This document shows, in pieces, positions 1 through 6,206 of a DNA stretch of 7,980 nucleotides. Every line of letters starts with the position of its first letter. Within the stretch, counting starts at the first letter, position 1. This stretch comes from Clostridia bacterium. Its GTDB lineage: Bacteria; Bacillota; Clostridia; Peptostreptococcales; Anaerovoracaceae. Under the pieces are notes generated by a model. The model had not been told where the DNA came from. It did not search any database and was given only the letters and a program-made list of their open reading frames with translations. Location: the NCBI GenBank assembly GCA_024682015.1, contig JAIKZT010000268.1, forward strand, positions 1 through 7,980, given 5' to 3'. The position numbers and the translations under genes were made by a program.

Positions 1-1
1 T

Positions 2-244
2 CTGGCGAACGCCCGGGCGATCCTGGACTTCGATGGGCGGGAGGCCTTGGGGCGGGTCACCTGCCCGACGCTCGTGATCGGCGGAGAGGACGACCAGATC
101 GTAGGAGCGGATGCCTCCCGGCAGCTGCACGCCGGCATCGCAGGCAGCCTCCTGCACATGTACCCCGGCCTCGGCCATGCCGCCTACGAGGAGGCGCCGG
201 ACTTTTACGGGAGGGTGTTTGCGTTTTTGGGGGAGAAAGAGTAG
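2..244 (+). CDS. Alpha/beta hydrolase, C-terminal part (5' end outside window)
   Basis: The frame is open from the window edge, so only about the last 80 residues of the protein are present. They read as the C-terminal third of an alpha/beta-hydrolase fold: a core strand TLVIGGEDD, whose acidic loop carries the family's usual catalytic Asp, then a LLHMYPGLGHAAYEEAP segment containing the catalytic His (GHAAYEE), and a final helix FYGRVFAFL. The nucleophile elbow lies upstream of the window, so the substrate cannot be told; esterases, peroxidases and lactonases all share this tail. A TTG at 47 could be mistaken for a start but lies inside the fold. The gene ends with TAG. A hairpin follows about 50 bases later. 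The fold is confident; the specific function is unknown. Confidence 0.8.
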   Translation: MANARAILDFDGREALGRVTCPTLVIGGEDDQIVGADASRQLHAGIAGSLLHMYPGLGHAAYEEAPDFYGRVFAFLGEKE

Positions 245-296
245 ATTAAATGTAGCAGATCAACTATTATTCCAACAGATCTTCCATCCTGCATCC

Positions 297-345
297 AAGG
301 ACCCTCGCCAGACGCAATAGCGTTTCGGCCAGGGCTGTGATCCTT
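297..345 (+). terminator. Imperfect stem-loop after the hydrolase gene, possible terminator
   Basis: AAGGACCCT pairs with AGGG and TCCTT further down, and an inner ACGC/GCGT stem closes an AATA loop. The stem has internal mismatches and a one-sided unpaired stretch (ctgtga). Only a short TTTAAAT follows, so the T-tract is weak. It could terminate the hydrolase transcript or be part of the leader of the next gene. The remaining gene-free bases from 245 to 408 show no convincing promoter. Confidence 0.3.
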
Positions 346-408
346 TAAATGGTGTAAAATGTAGGCGAAAGCAACTGTTTGTACGCGAAGAAAAGGAGTG
401 TACCTGCC

Positions 409-930
409 ATGCGTAAGATTCTGATCGTCATCGACATGCAAAACGACTTCATCGACGGCGCGCTGGGCACGAAGGAGGCGGAAGCCATTGTGCCGGCGGT
501 GGCGGAGAAGATCCGTTCGTATGCGCCGGAGGATGTTTATGCCACGATGGACACCCATGGCGAGAACTATATGCAGACCCAGGAGGGTCGGTTTTTGCCG
601 GTGCCCCACTGCATCCGCGGAACGGACGGCTGGCAGATCCGGCCGGAACTGGCGGCATTGCTGGAAGAGGCGGCCATCCTTGAAAAGCCGACGTTCGGCA
701 GCACGGAACTGGCCATGGAACTGCAGGATCTCGCGGATGAAGAGGAGATCGAGGTGGAGATGGTCGGCCTGTGCACGGACATCTGCGTGGTGTCCAACGC
801 GCTGCTGCTGAAGGCTGTCCTGCCCGAAGTGCCCATCACCGTGGACAGCAGCTGCTGTGCCGGGGTCACGCCGGAAAAGCACCTGGCGGCGCTGGAGACC
901 ATGCGTTCGTGCCAGATCCGGGTGATCTAA
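409..930 (+). CDS. Nicotinamidase-like cysteine hydrolase (isochorismatase superfamily)
   Basis: A 173-residue protein. The start is the ATG preceded by AAAAGGAG about ten bases upstream; an in-frame extension to 379 would add residues unlike the family. The catalytic set of the superfamily is present: Asp9 in VIDMQNDF, Lys93 in LEKPTFGS, and Cys126 in GLCTDICVVSNA, which aligns with the TDxC cysteine of PncA proteins. The residues that bind the metal in nicotinamidases are also visible: Asp48 and His50 in MDTH, and His67 in PVPHC. This makes nicotinamidase (nicotinamide to nicotinate, NAD salvage, cytoplasmic) the best guess over isochorismatase. The length is slightly below typical PncA. 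The gene seems to be transcribed alone, and its stop is directly followed by an AT-rich stretch and the next gene's promoter. The family assignment is firm; the substrate is an inference. Confidence 0.88.
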   Translation: MRKILIVIDMQNDFIDGALGTKEAEAIVPAVAEKIRSYAPEDVYATMDTHGENYMQTQEGRFLPVPHCIRGTDGWQIRPELAALLEEAAILEKPTFGSTELAMELQDLADEEEIEVEMVGLCTDICVVSNALLLKAVLPEVPITVDSSCCAGVTPEKHLAALETMRSCQIRVI

Positions 931-952
931 AACTTTTAAAAATTTTTCACAT

Positions 953-990
953 GACCCCATTTTTCTGCCGGCGGGCTCCGAAAGGTATAG
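953..990 (+). promoter_or_regulatory. SigI-type promoter A (CCCC / 20 nt / CGAA)
   Basis: GACCCC (CCCC at 955-958) followed by five Ts is separated by exactly 20 bases from CGAA at 979-982, then by TATAG. This matches the known SigI promoter class of Bacillus and Clostridium (-35 ACCCC, -10 CGAA). A second copy with the same spacing and similar flanks lies at 2997-3034. The expected transcript start is near 990, giving a leader of about 94 bases before the carbohydrate-binding protein gene. An A/T-rich run just upstream (931-948) might act as an UP-like element. A SigI homologue is encoded in the same window. Confidence 0.72.
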
Positions 991-995
991 TGCGA

Positions 996-1059
996 GGGGC
1001 AAAAGGGACCCCGAAGAGATCTGTGAACGCACAGAATGCACGAGGCTCCGCGAGGAGCC
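996..1059 (+). promoter_or_regulatory. Structured 5' leader with three consecutive small hairpins
   Basis: Between the predicted transcript start and the ribosome binding site there are three short inverted repeats. GGGG (996-999) faces CCCC (1009-1012). TCTGTG faces CACAGA (1020-1035) around an AACG loop. GGCTCC faces GGAGCC (1044-1059) around a GCGA loop, which fits the GNRA tetraloop class. The ribosome binding site AAGGAGA follows at about 1070-1076 and is left free. These may stabilise the message or tune translation of a highly expressed secreted protein. No known riboswitch is recognised. The pairings are seen directly; the role is inference. Confidence 0.4.
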
Positions 1060-1083
1060 GTTGAACGAAAAGGAGACAGAAAA

Positions 1084-2811
1084 ATGGCAAACAAGAAGAT
1101 GAAGGCTGTGATCAGCACAGCAATGGCGGCCGCCATGATCGCGGCTCCCGCGGCGGTCTTCGCCGCACAGGATCAGAGCGCATTCCCGCAGCCCGGCAGC
1201 TTAACGGCCGGCCAGGCGATGATGCAGACGGCTGAATCCCAGACCACAGGCAGCGGTTTCTGGAACTGGCTCAAGGGCCTCTTCGGCGGCCAGCAGGATG
1301 CGGCACCCGGCCAGGAATCCCAGGACGGCACCTCCGGCACGCAGCAGGGCGGCCCCGGCCAGATGGGCGGTATGCCCGGCCAGATGGGCCAGATGGGTCA
1401 GACGCAGTACGCGAGCGAACCCACCGAAGTGGTCACCAGCACGCTCACCAGCAACACGGCGGAAGCCCTTACCGCAGACTACGCCAACGCCCAGACCATC
1501 GTCATGAGCGACGAGAACAACGACGTGACCATCAAAGCGTCCGGCACCTACATCATCACCGGCACCTGCTCCGACGGCAACATCAAGGTCAAGAAGGGCA
1601 CGCAGGACGTGGTGCTCATCCTGAAGGATCTGGACCTCACCAGCAGCGTGGGCGCGACGCTCTCCCTGAACAAGGGCACCGAGACGAAGGTCATCATCGA
1701 GGGCACCGTAAAGCTGACCGACGCGGAAAGCCTGGCGGACGAGGAATCCGACGACTTTGACGGCGCGGCCATCAAGGCAAAGGCCGGTTCGGCTGCGGTT
1801 CTGACCGGCAGCGGCACACTGATCGTGAACGGCAGCTGCAAGAACGGCATCAAGGTCAGCGACACCGACGAAGACGATATGGCGGACGGCTACAGTGACG
1901 CGTCCTTCATCATCGACGGCGGCCTGTCCATCAGCGTGACCGCAGCCAACGACGGCATGAACTCCGGCACCGACCTGACCATCAAGAGCGGCACCATCAC
2001 CGTAAGCGCAGGAGACGACGGCATCAAGGCGGACTACATCCTCACCATCGGGGAAGAAGGTGAGACCGGCCCGACCATCAATATCAGGAAATCCTCGGAG
2101 GGCCTGGAAGGCGCGATCCTCAACATCTACAGCGGCAAGATCGACGTAACGGCCAGTGATGACGCGCTCAACGCGGCCAACAGCGACCTCACCGGGTACA
2201 CCTTCTCCGTCAACATCATGGGCGGCACGGTCAACCTCAGCTCCGGCATGGACGGCATCGATTCCAACGGCAATATCAACCTGCTGGGCGGCCTCACCAC
2301 GATCGTGAAGGCGGCGAGCAACGGCGGCGAAGGCGGCATGGACTATCAGGGCAGCTGCTATGTGGAAGACGGCTGTCTGGTCAACCCCTACGGCGTGACG
2401 ATGGATTCCGGCATGGGCGGTATGATGGGCGGCATGAACCAGGGCCAGATGCCCGGACAGATGGGCGGCATGAACCAGGGCCAGATGCCCGGACAGATGC
2501 CTTCCGACGACAGCCAGACCGCCCCGCAGGACGGTTTCGGCACCAGACCCGACCAGATGAACGGCCAGAACAGCCAGATGCCCGGAATGCCCGGACAGAT
2601 GGGCGGCATGAATCAGGGCCAGATGCCCGGACAGATGGGCCCGCAGGGCGGCTTCGGCCCGCGGCCCGGCCAGATGAACGGCCAGATGCCCGGACAGCCT
2701 CCTCAGTTCGGCTCCGGCGAGGACTCCGAAATGCCCGAAGAACCGCAGATGCCCGACGGCTTCAGACAGAACGTGTTCTTCGGCCCGCTGACGGATGCCC
2801 CCAGCCTCTAA
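1084..2811 (+). CDS. Secreted carbohydrate-binding beta-helix protein, Cthe_2159 (DUF4353) type
   Basis: A 575-residue protein. The chosen ATG has AAGGAGA about eight bases upstream and begins a classic signal peptide (MANKKMK, hydrophobic core, cleavage near AVFA at residue 27); the in-frame ATG at 1036 lies in the leader hairpins. After a low-complexity linker (about 30-120), residues 147-437 form a right-handed beta-helix-like domain opening with VTIKASGTYIITG. Regularly spaced acidic turns follow: NDG at 289, DDG at 311, EGLEG at 339, DDALNA at 359, MDGID at 390. These match the Cthe_2159 family, known as a calcium-containing, polygalacturonate-binding protein of Clostridium thermocellum. 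The tail (about 440-560) is Met/Gln/Pro/Gly-rich with GGMNQGQMPGQM repeats. There is no LPxTG or membrane anchor. It is flanked by its own SigI-type promoter and a strong terminator, so it is monocistronic. The ligand is not proven; any surface glycan is possible. Confidence 0.87.
   Translation: MANKKMKAVISTAMAAAMIAAPAAVFAAQDQSAFPQPGSLTAGQAMMQTAESQTTGSGFWNWLKGLFGGQQDAAPGQESQDGTSGTQQGGPGQMGGMPGQMGQMGQTQYASEPTEVVTSTLTSNTAEALTADYANAQTIVMSDENNDVTIKASGTYIITGTCSDGNIKVKKGTQDVVLILKDLDLTSSVGATLSLNKGTETKVIIEGTVKLTDAESLADEESDDFDGAAIKAKAGSAAVLTGSGTLIVNGSCKNGIKVSDTDEDDMADGYSDASFIIDGGLSISVTAANDGMNSGTDLTIKSGTITVSAGDDGIKADYILTIGEEGETGPTINIRKSSEGLEGAILNIYSGKIDVTASDDALNAANSDLTGYTFSVNIMGGTVNLSSGMDGIDSNGNINLLGGLTTIVKAASNGGEGGMDYQGSCYVEDGCLVNPYGVTMDSGMGGMMGGMNQGQMPGQMGGMNQGQMPGQMPSDDSQTAPQDGFGTRPDQMNGQNSQMPGMPGQMGGMNQGQMPGQMGPQGGFGPRPGQMNGQMPGQPPQFGSGEDSEMPEEPQMPDGFRQNVFFGPLTDAPSL
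2428..2499 (+). repeat. Two identical 36-bp tandem repeats in coding sequence, third copy at 2602-2637
   Basis: Units 2428-2463 and 2464-2499 are identical at the base level and encode GGMNQGQMPGQM. A third unit at 2602-2637 differs by one silent base (AAT for AAC). Shorter related pieces (GGMPGQMGQM) occur before the folded domain at about 1369-1398. Base-level identity suggests recent slippage or recombination, so the copy number may vary between strains. Confidence 0.9.
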
Positions 2812-2851
2812 AGCGACCTTCACCTCCAAAATAATAAAAGATAGCACTTTC

Positions 2852-2880
2852 AGGGCGGCCCCATCCGGGCCGTCCTTTTG
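2852..2880 (+). terminator. Rho-independent terminator of the carbohydrate-binding protein gene
   Basis: A ten-pair GC-rich stem (AGGGCGGCCC against GGGCCGTCCT, one G-U pair) closes a five-base loop CATCC and is followed by TTTTGTG. It sits about 40 bases past the stop codon and upstream of the second SigI-type promoter, separating the two transcription units. Confidence 0.85.
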
Positions 2881-2897
2881 TGATAGGGGCAGCCGCA

Positions 2898-2933
2898 CCC
2901 TTCGACAAGTGGTACACTGAGCCTGTCGAAGAG
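2898..2933. repeat. Intergenic palindrome (TTCGACA ... TGTCGAA)
   Basis: TTCGACA at 2901-2907 is matched by TGTCGAA at 2924-2930, with a nested AGTG/CACT stem inside and an unpaired GAGCC. The wording resembles small dispersed extragenic palindromes found in many bacterial genomes, but only one copy is visible here, so its repetitive nature cannot be shown from this window. It lies between the terminator and the next promoter and could also act as a transcription barrier. Confidence 0.5.
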
Positions 2934-2996
2934 CTTAGGGACCGTTAATATGGCAGAAGTGCAGTTTGGCATAAATTCGTAATAATATTTCCCTGC

Positions 2997-3034
2997 GACC
3001 CCGTTTTTCGCCGGCTCACGCGCGAAGTATATAG
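2997..3034 (+). promoter_or_regulatory. SigI-type promoter B (CCCC / 20 nt / CGAA)
   Basis: GACCCC (CCCC at 2999-3002), five Ts and a CGCCGGC segment are followed by CGAA at 3023-3026, with the same 20-base gap as in promoter A. Downstream, TATAGTACAAG parallels TATAGTGCGAG of promoter A. The transcript should start near 3034-3036, about 20 bases before the VTC gene, just ahead of or overlapping its GAGAGG ribosome binding site (3040-3045). It is placed to drive the VTC, DUF4956 and lipoprotein genes, and by read-through sigI-rsgI. Confidence 0.75.
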
Positions 3035-3054
3035 TACAAGAGAGGTACAAAACC

Positions 3055-3876
3055 ATGGCAGAGATCATCAGAAACTGCTTTAAACGCTACGAAAAGAAGT
3101 TCCTGATCAGCCGGGCCCAGTATGAGGCCATGCTGGAGGGGATGAAGGGCCACATGGAGCCGGATGCGCATCCGCGCTATACGATCTGCAACCTGTACTA
3201 CGATACGGACAACTGGCAGCTCATACGCGAGTCCATCGAAAAGCCCGTTTACAAGGAAAAGCTGAGGGTGCGCAGCTACGGGCCGGCCCGGGATACGGAC
3301 AAACTGTTCATCGAGATCAAGAAGAAGTACGACGGAGTCGTCTATAAGCGCAGGATCGTGCTGCCGGCGGGGGAAGCCGCGGCCTACCTGCAGGGGGAGC
3401 CGCTGAAGGCGCCCAACCAGATCTCCCGCGAGATCGACTGGATGCGCAGCCGGCTGGACTTAAAACCGAAGGTATTCATCGCGTACGACCGGGAGGCCTG
3501 GGCGGGGGCAAAGGGCGTGGAAGACCCGGAACTGCGGATCACCTTCGACACAGGCCTGCGCTGGCGGGAGGACCGCCTGGACCTGCGGGAGGCAGACGAC
3601 GGCGCCCCGCTGCTGCCCGCGGGAAGCGTACTGATGGAGATCAAGATCCCGGATGCCGCGCCGCTGTGGCTGGCAAGGCTTCTCTCCGATAACGGCATCC
3701 GGATGAGCAGTTTTTCCAAATACGGAACCTACTACAAGACTGTCGTCCTGGCAAGGGAAAGGGCGGCGGCATACAAACAGAAGGCAGTGACCGCGCTGCC
3801 CAGAGAGAGCGGGGCAGGCATTCCCCCCGCAGCGACCCGAAAGGAGACAAAGAGAAATGTTCACCACTATGCTTGA
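3055..3876 (+). CDS. Polyphosphate polymerase, VTC domain protein
   Basis: A 273-residue soluble protein; the ATG follows GAGAGG at nine bases. It is the catalytic tunnel domain known from yeast Vtc4, which makes inorganic polyphosphate from ATP. All the basic and acidic tunnel motifs are present in order: RYEKKF (11-16), KLRVRSYG (69-76) with the paired arginines, FIEIKKK (85-91), YKRR (97-100), YDREAW (144-149), LRITFD (160-165), LMEIKI (193-198) and FSKYGT (210-215). Unlike yeast Vtc4 it has no SPX domain and no membrane segments; it seems cytoplasmic. The last 30 residues are a basic, low-conservation tail. The stop overlaps the start of the DUF4956 membrane gene by 20 bases, so the two are translationally linked and probably act together. 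Polymerase activity follows from the family; the product's destination is unknown. Confidence 0.9.
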   Translation: MAEIIRNCFKRYEKKFLISRAQYEAMLEGMKGHMEPDAHPRYTICNLYYDTDNWQLIRESIEKPVYKEKLRVRSYGPARDTDKLFIEIKKKYDGVVYKRRIVLPAGEAAAYLQGEPLKAPNQISREIDWMRSRLDLKPKVFIAYDREAWAGAKGVEDPELRITFDTGLRWREDRLDLREADDGAPLLPAGSVLMEIKIPDAAPLWLARLLSDNGIRMSSFSKYGTYYKTVVLARERAAAYKQKAVTALPRESGAGIPPAATRKETKRNVHHYA

Positions 3877-4534
3877 TACGATCTTTACCGGAACCGAGAT
3901 CACCGCGTCCGCGTTCCTCGCGACGACCGGCATCGCGCTGCTGCTCGGTCTGGCGACCGCCATGCTGTGCATGTACAAAAACAAATATTCCCAGAGCTTC
4001 GCCATTACGCTGGCCATGCTTCCGGCTATGGTAGCCGTCGTGATCATGCTGGTGAACGGCAACATCGGCGCGGGCGTCGCCGTGGCAGGGGGCTTCTCCC
4101 TGGTGCGCTTCCGCTCCGCCGCAGGGTCCGCGCGGGAGATCGGGATGATCTTCCTGGCCATGACGCTGGGCCTAGCGCTGGGCATGGGCTACATCGCGCT
4201 GGCGGCTGTGTTCTTCCTGGTGATGGCCGCGTTCACGCTGATCCTGACGAGCCTGCGCTTCGGCGGCCGCAGCGAGAGCGAACGCGAGCTGAAGGTCTCC
4301 ATCCCCGAGAACCTCGACTATGAGGGCCTGCTGGACGATCTGTTCGAGCGTTTCACCGACAGCGCGCGGCTTGATAGGGTGAAGACCACCAACATGGGCA
4401 CGCTTTACGAGCTGACGTACCGCATCGTCCTGAAGGATGGGGCGGACACCAAAGCCTTCCTGGACGAGATCCGCTGCCGCAACGGCAACCTGACCATCGT
4501 CTGCGGACGCCCGGTGCTGAAGGAGGCGCTGTAG
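3857..4534 (+). CDS. DUF4956 family membrane protein
   Basis: A 225-residue protein starting at an ATG with AAGGAGA about ten bases upstream, inside the end of the VTC gene. The N-terminal 135 residues contain four or five hydrophobic segments (about 19-40, 48-67, 71-82, 95-112, 114-134). Between the second and third is the family signature GNIGAGVAVAGGF followed by SLVRFRSAAGSAREIGMIF, an Arg-rich loop near the membrane. The last 90 residues are a soluble alpha/beta domain, likely cytoplasmic. Proteins of this family are known to sit next to VTC-domain genes in Firmicutes, often with CotH-type kinases; none is present here. No biochemical function is established. By analogy with the membrane part of the yeast VTC complex it could anchor the polymerase or conduct its product across the membrane; that is inference. 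Confidence 0.87.
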   Translation: MFTTMLDTIFTGTEITASAFLATTGIALLLGLATAMLCMYKNKYSQSFAITLAMLPAMVAVVIMLVNGNIGAGVAVAGGFSLVRFRSAAGSAREIGMIFLAMTLGLALGMGYIALAAVFFLVMAAFTLILTSLRFGGRSESERELKVSIPENLDYEGLLDDLFERFTDSARLDRVKTTNMGTLYELTYRIVLKDGADTKAFLDEIRCRNGNLTIVCGRPVLKEAL

Positions 4535-4536
4535 GG

Positions 4537-5391
4537 ATGCGCGGCAAGACGATGCTCCTCCTGCTGGCGGCAGTCCTGGCAGCCGCTTTCCTGGCGGGCT
4601 GCAGCGCAAAGCAGGAAGCGCTTCCGCAGGCGGAGGAGGTTCCGCTCACCGTGCACTGCTTTTCCGCGGGCAAGGCTGACGCCTTCCTCCTGTATACCGA
4701 AAACAGCGCGGTCCTGATCGACTGCGGGGAGAAGGGCTTCGGCAAGGAGATCGTCGGCTATTGCGAAGAGAATGGCATCGAAAAGCTGGACGCGCTCATC
4801 ATCACCCACTTCGACAAAGACCATGTGGGCGGGGCGGCCAAGGTGCTGAAGTCCCTTGCAGTGGAGGCCGTCTACCAGAGCAACAGCCCCAAGGACAGCA
4901 CCGAGTACAGCAATTATCTGGAGGCGCTGTCCCTTGCGGGGATCGAAGCAAGGACTCTGCGGGAGGACGTCTCGTTCGCGCTGGACGGGCTTATCTGGCA
5001 GATCGACGCGCCGGCGGAGGTCTCCTACGCGGATGACCCCTCCAACAACTCTTCGCTGATCGTCCGGATAACGGACGGAACGTGTGGCCTGCTGTTCATG
5101 GGAGACGCGGAGGATGCCCGCACGGAAGAGTATCTGGCGCAGGATCCTTCGCCGGCAGCCTTCCTGAAGGTGCCCCATCACGGGCGCTGGCAGGAGAGCC
5201 TGAAGACCCTTATCGAAAGGATCTGCCCGCAGCTGGCCGTGGTCACCTCGTCCGAAGAGGAGCCGGAAGACGCCGAAACACTGGCTCTTCTGGAAGAGTG
5301 CGGCGCGCAGATCGTGCTCACCAGGGAAGGCGAGGCGGACATATTCTGCGACGGGCAGACGGTCTGCCTGAAGGAATGCCCGCAGCGCTGA
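4537..5391 (+). CDS. ComEC/Rec2-like metallo-beta-lactamase-fold lipoprotein
   Basis: A 284-residue protein starting two bases after the DUF4956 stop, with AAGGAGG (4520-4526) inside the preceding gene as ribosome site. The N-terminus is a lipoprotein signal (MRGK, hydrophobic core, lipobox LAGC with Cys22), so the domain is outside the membrane. The fold is the stand-alone version of the ComEC C-terminal hydrolase: HFDKDH (91-96) metal motif, SNNSSL (169-174), LFMGD (186-190) and KVPHHG (211-216). The metal ligands appear intact, so it should be an active hydrolase; ComEC relatives cleave nucleic acid or phosphodiester bonds. The link to the polyphosphate polymerase upstream suggests a phosphoester or phosphoanhydride substrate, but that is a guess. 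No transporter part of ComEC is present. A 71-base gap without a terminator separates it from sigI. Confidence 0.86.
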   Translation: MRGKTMLLLLAAVLAAAFLAGCSAKQEALPQAEEVPLTVHCFSAGKADAFLLYTENSAVLIDCGEKGFGKEIVGYCEENGIEKLDALIITHFDKDHVGGAAKVLKSLAVEAVYQSNSPKDSTEYSNYLEALSLAGIEARTLREDVSFALDGLIWQIDAPAEVSYADDPSNNSSLIVRITDGTCGLLFMGDAEDARTEEYLAQDPSPAAFLKVPHHGRWQESLKTLIERICPQLAVVTSSEEEPEDAETLALLEECGAQIVLTREGEADIFCDGQTVCLKECPQR

Positions 5392-5426
5392 GGAAAGGTG
5401 CGCCAAAGATCGATCCATACCAGGTC

Positions 5427-5455
5427 TTGATGTTTCGACGTTCGGATGGTATATT
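5427..5455 (+). promoter_or_regulatory. Possible housekeeping (SigA-type) promoter just before sigI
   Basis: TTGATG at 5427-5432 and TATATT at 5450-5455 are separated by 17 bases, a good match to the vegetative consensus. A start seven bases further on would fall at about 5462-5463, on the first base of the sigI ATG, so the message would have almost no leader. No CCCC/CGAA promoter is seen here. It could give basal sigI-rsgI expression independent of SigI, or be a chance match in the only AT-richer spot of this region. Confidence 0.38.
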
Positions 5456-5462
5456 CAAGGGT

Positions 5463-6206
5463 ATGGATATCGAACGCGAAGCGCTCGCGGCAAAGACCGA
5501 CGAACAGGCGCTGAACAACCTGATAGAGAGCCAGAAGAGCTGGATCCTGCAGACGGCCTCCCAGACCGTGCACCGCTACCTTACCGACAGCGACGACGAG
5601 TGGAGCACCGCGCTGCTGGCCTTCCACGAGGCCGTGCAGAGCTTCGACGGGGAGAAGGGGTCCTTCAGGGCATTCGCCTCGGTGGTGATCCGGCGAAGGC
5701 TGCTGGACGAGATCCGTAGCAACTGGCGCCGCAAGGGCGAGATCCGGGTGATCCCGGGCGCCTTCGACGGCGAGGTCGGCGCGGAGGACGGGGAGACGGC
5801 GGATGCCGTAAACCTGGAGGTCCAGAGCAAGTTGGCGGAGATGTCCGCTTCGCCCGCGGTGGACGCGGCTGCGGCAGCCCGCGAGGAAATCGCAGCCGCC
5901 CAGGCTATCCTGAAGCCTTACGGCTTCTCGTTCTTCGACCTGGCGGACAGCTCGCCGAAGGCGGAAAAGACGAAGGACGCCTGCGCTAAAGCGGTCTGCG
6001 CGCTCCTGAAAAACGAGGCGCTGATGCAGAAAATGCGCAAGAGCAAGGCGCTCCCCATGAAGGAACTGGAGCTGGCCAGCGGGGTCAGCCGCAAGATCCT
6101 CGACAGGCACAGGCGCTATATCATTGCCGCGGCGGAGATCCTCTCGGGCGAATACCCCGTCCTGGCGGAATACCTCGGATACATTCGAAAGGTCTTAAAG
6201 ACATGA
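5463..6206 (+). CDS. sigI: RNA polymerase sigma-I factor (SigI family)
   Basis: A 247-residue protein. Region 2 spans about residues 13-90: the core-binding/-10 segment DDEWSTALLAFHEAVQSFD and the following SFRAFASVVIRRRLLDEIRS match the SigI family. There is a variable acidic/Ala-rich linker (about 98-130). The SigI-specific C-terminal domain follows, with KPYGFSFFDLADSSPK (141-156) and the helix-turn-helix LPMKELELASGVSRKILDRH (177-196) then RRYIIAAAEILSGEYPVL. The start is the ATG at 5463, which aligns with the usual SigI N-terminus; an ATG at 5430 would add 11 residues. Its only upstream AAGGG is very close, so initiation is unclear. It overlaps rsgI by ATGA, the usual sigma/anti-sigma coupling. 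It is expected to recognise CCCC/CGAA promoters such as the two found upstream, and so probably autoregulates by read-through. Confidence 0.92.
   Translation: MDIEREALAAKTDEQALNNLIESQKSWILQTASQTVHRYLTDSDDEWSTALLAFHEAVQSFDGEKGSFRAFASVVIRRRLLDEIRSNWRRKGEIRVIPGAFDGEVGAEDGETADAVNLEVQSKLAEMSASPAVDAAAAAREEIAAAQAILKPYGFSFFDLADSSPKAEKTKDACAKAVCALLKNEALMQKMRKSKALPMKELELASGVSRKILDRHRRYIIAAAEILSGEYPVLAEYLGYIRKVLKT

Noticed and set aside
332..360. Possible vegetative promoter for the cysteine hydrolase (TAAAAT at 355-360)
   Set aside because: No acceptable -35 element is found 16-18 bases upstream, and the preceding TG is not in extended -10 register.
205..1041. 278-codon minus-strand open frame opposite the cysteine hydrolase
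   Set aside because: No domain is recognisable and it spans the nicotinamidase-like gene, whose catalytic motifs are intact.
1201..2898. A 565-codon open frame on the minus strand opposite the carbohydrate-binding protein
   Set aside because: Its composition (Ala/His/Val/Gly-rich, no recognisable domain) is what high-GC antisense frames give. The plus-strand gene has a signal peptide, ribosome site and clear family match.
5430..5462. Upstream ATG as the sigI start
   Set aside because: It would overlap the possible -35 box, has only a weak AGG before it, and adds residues not typical of SigI N-termini; kept only as an alternative.
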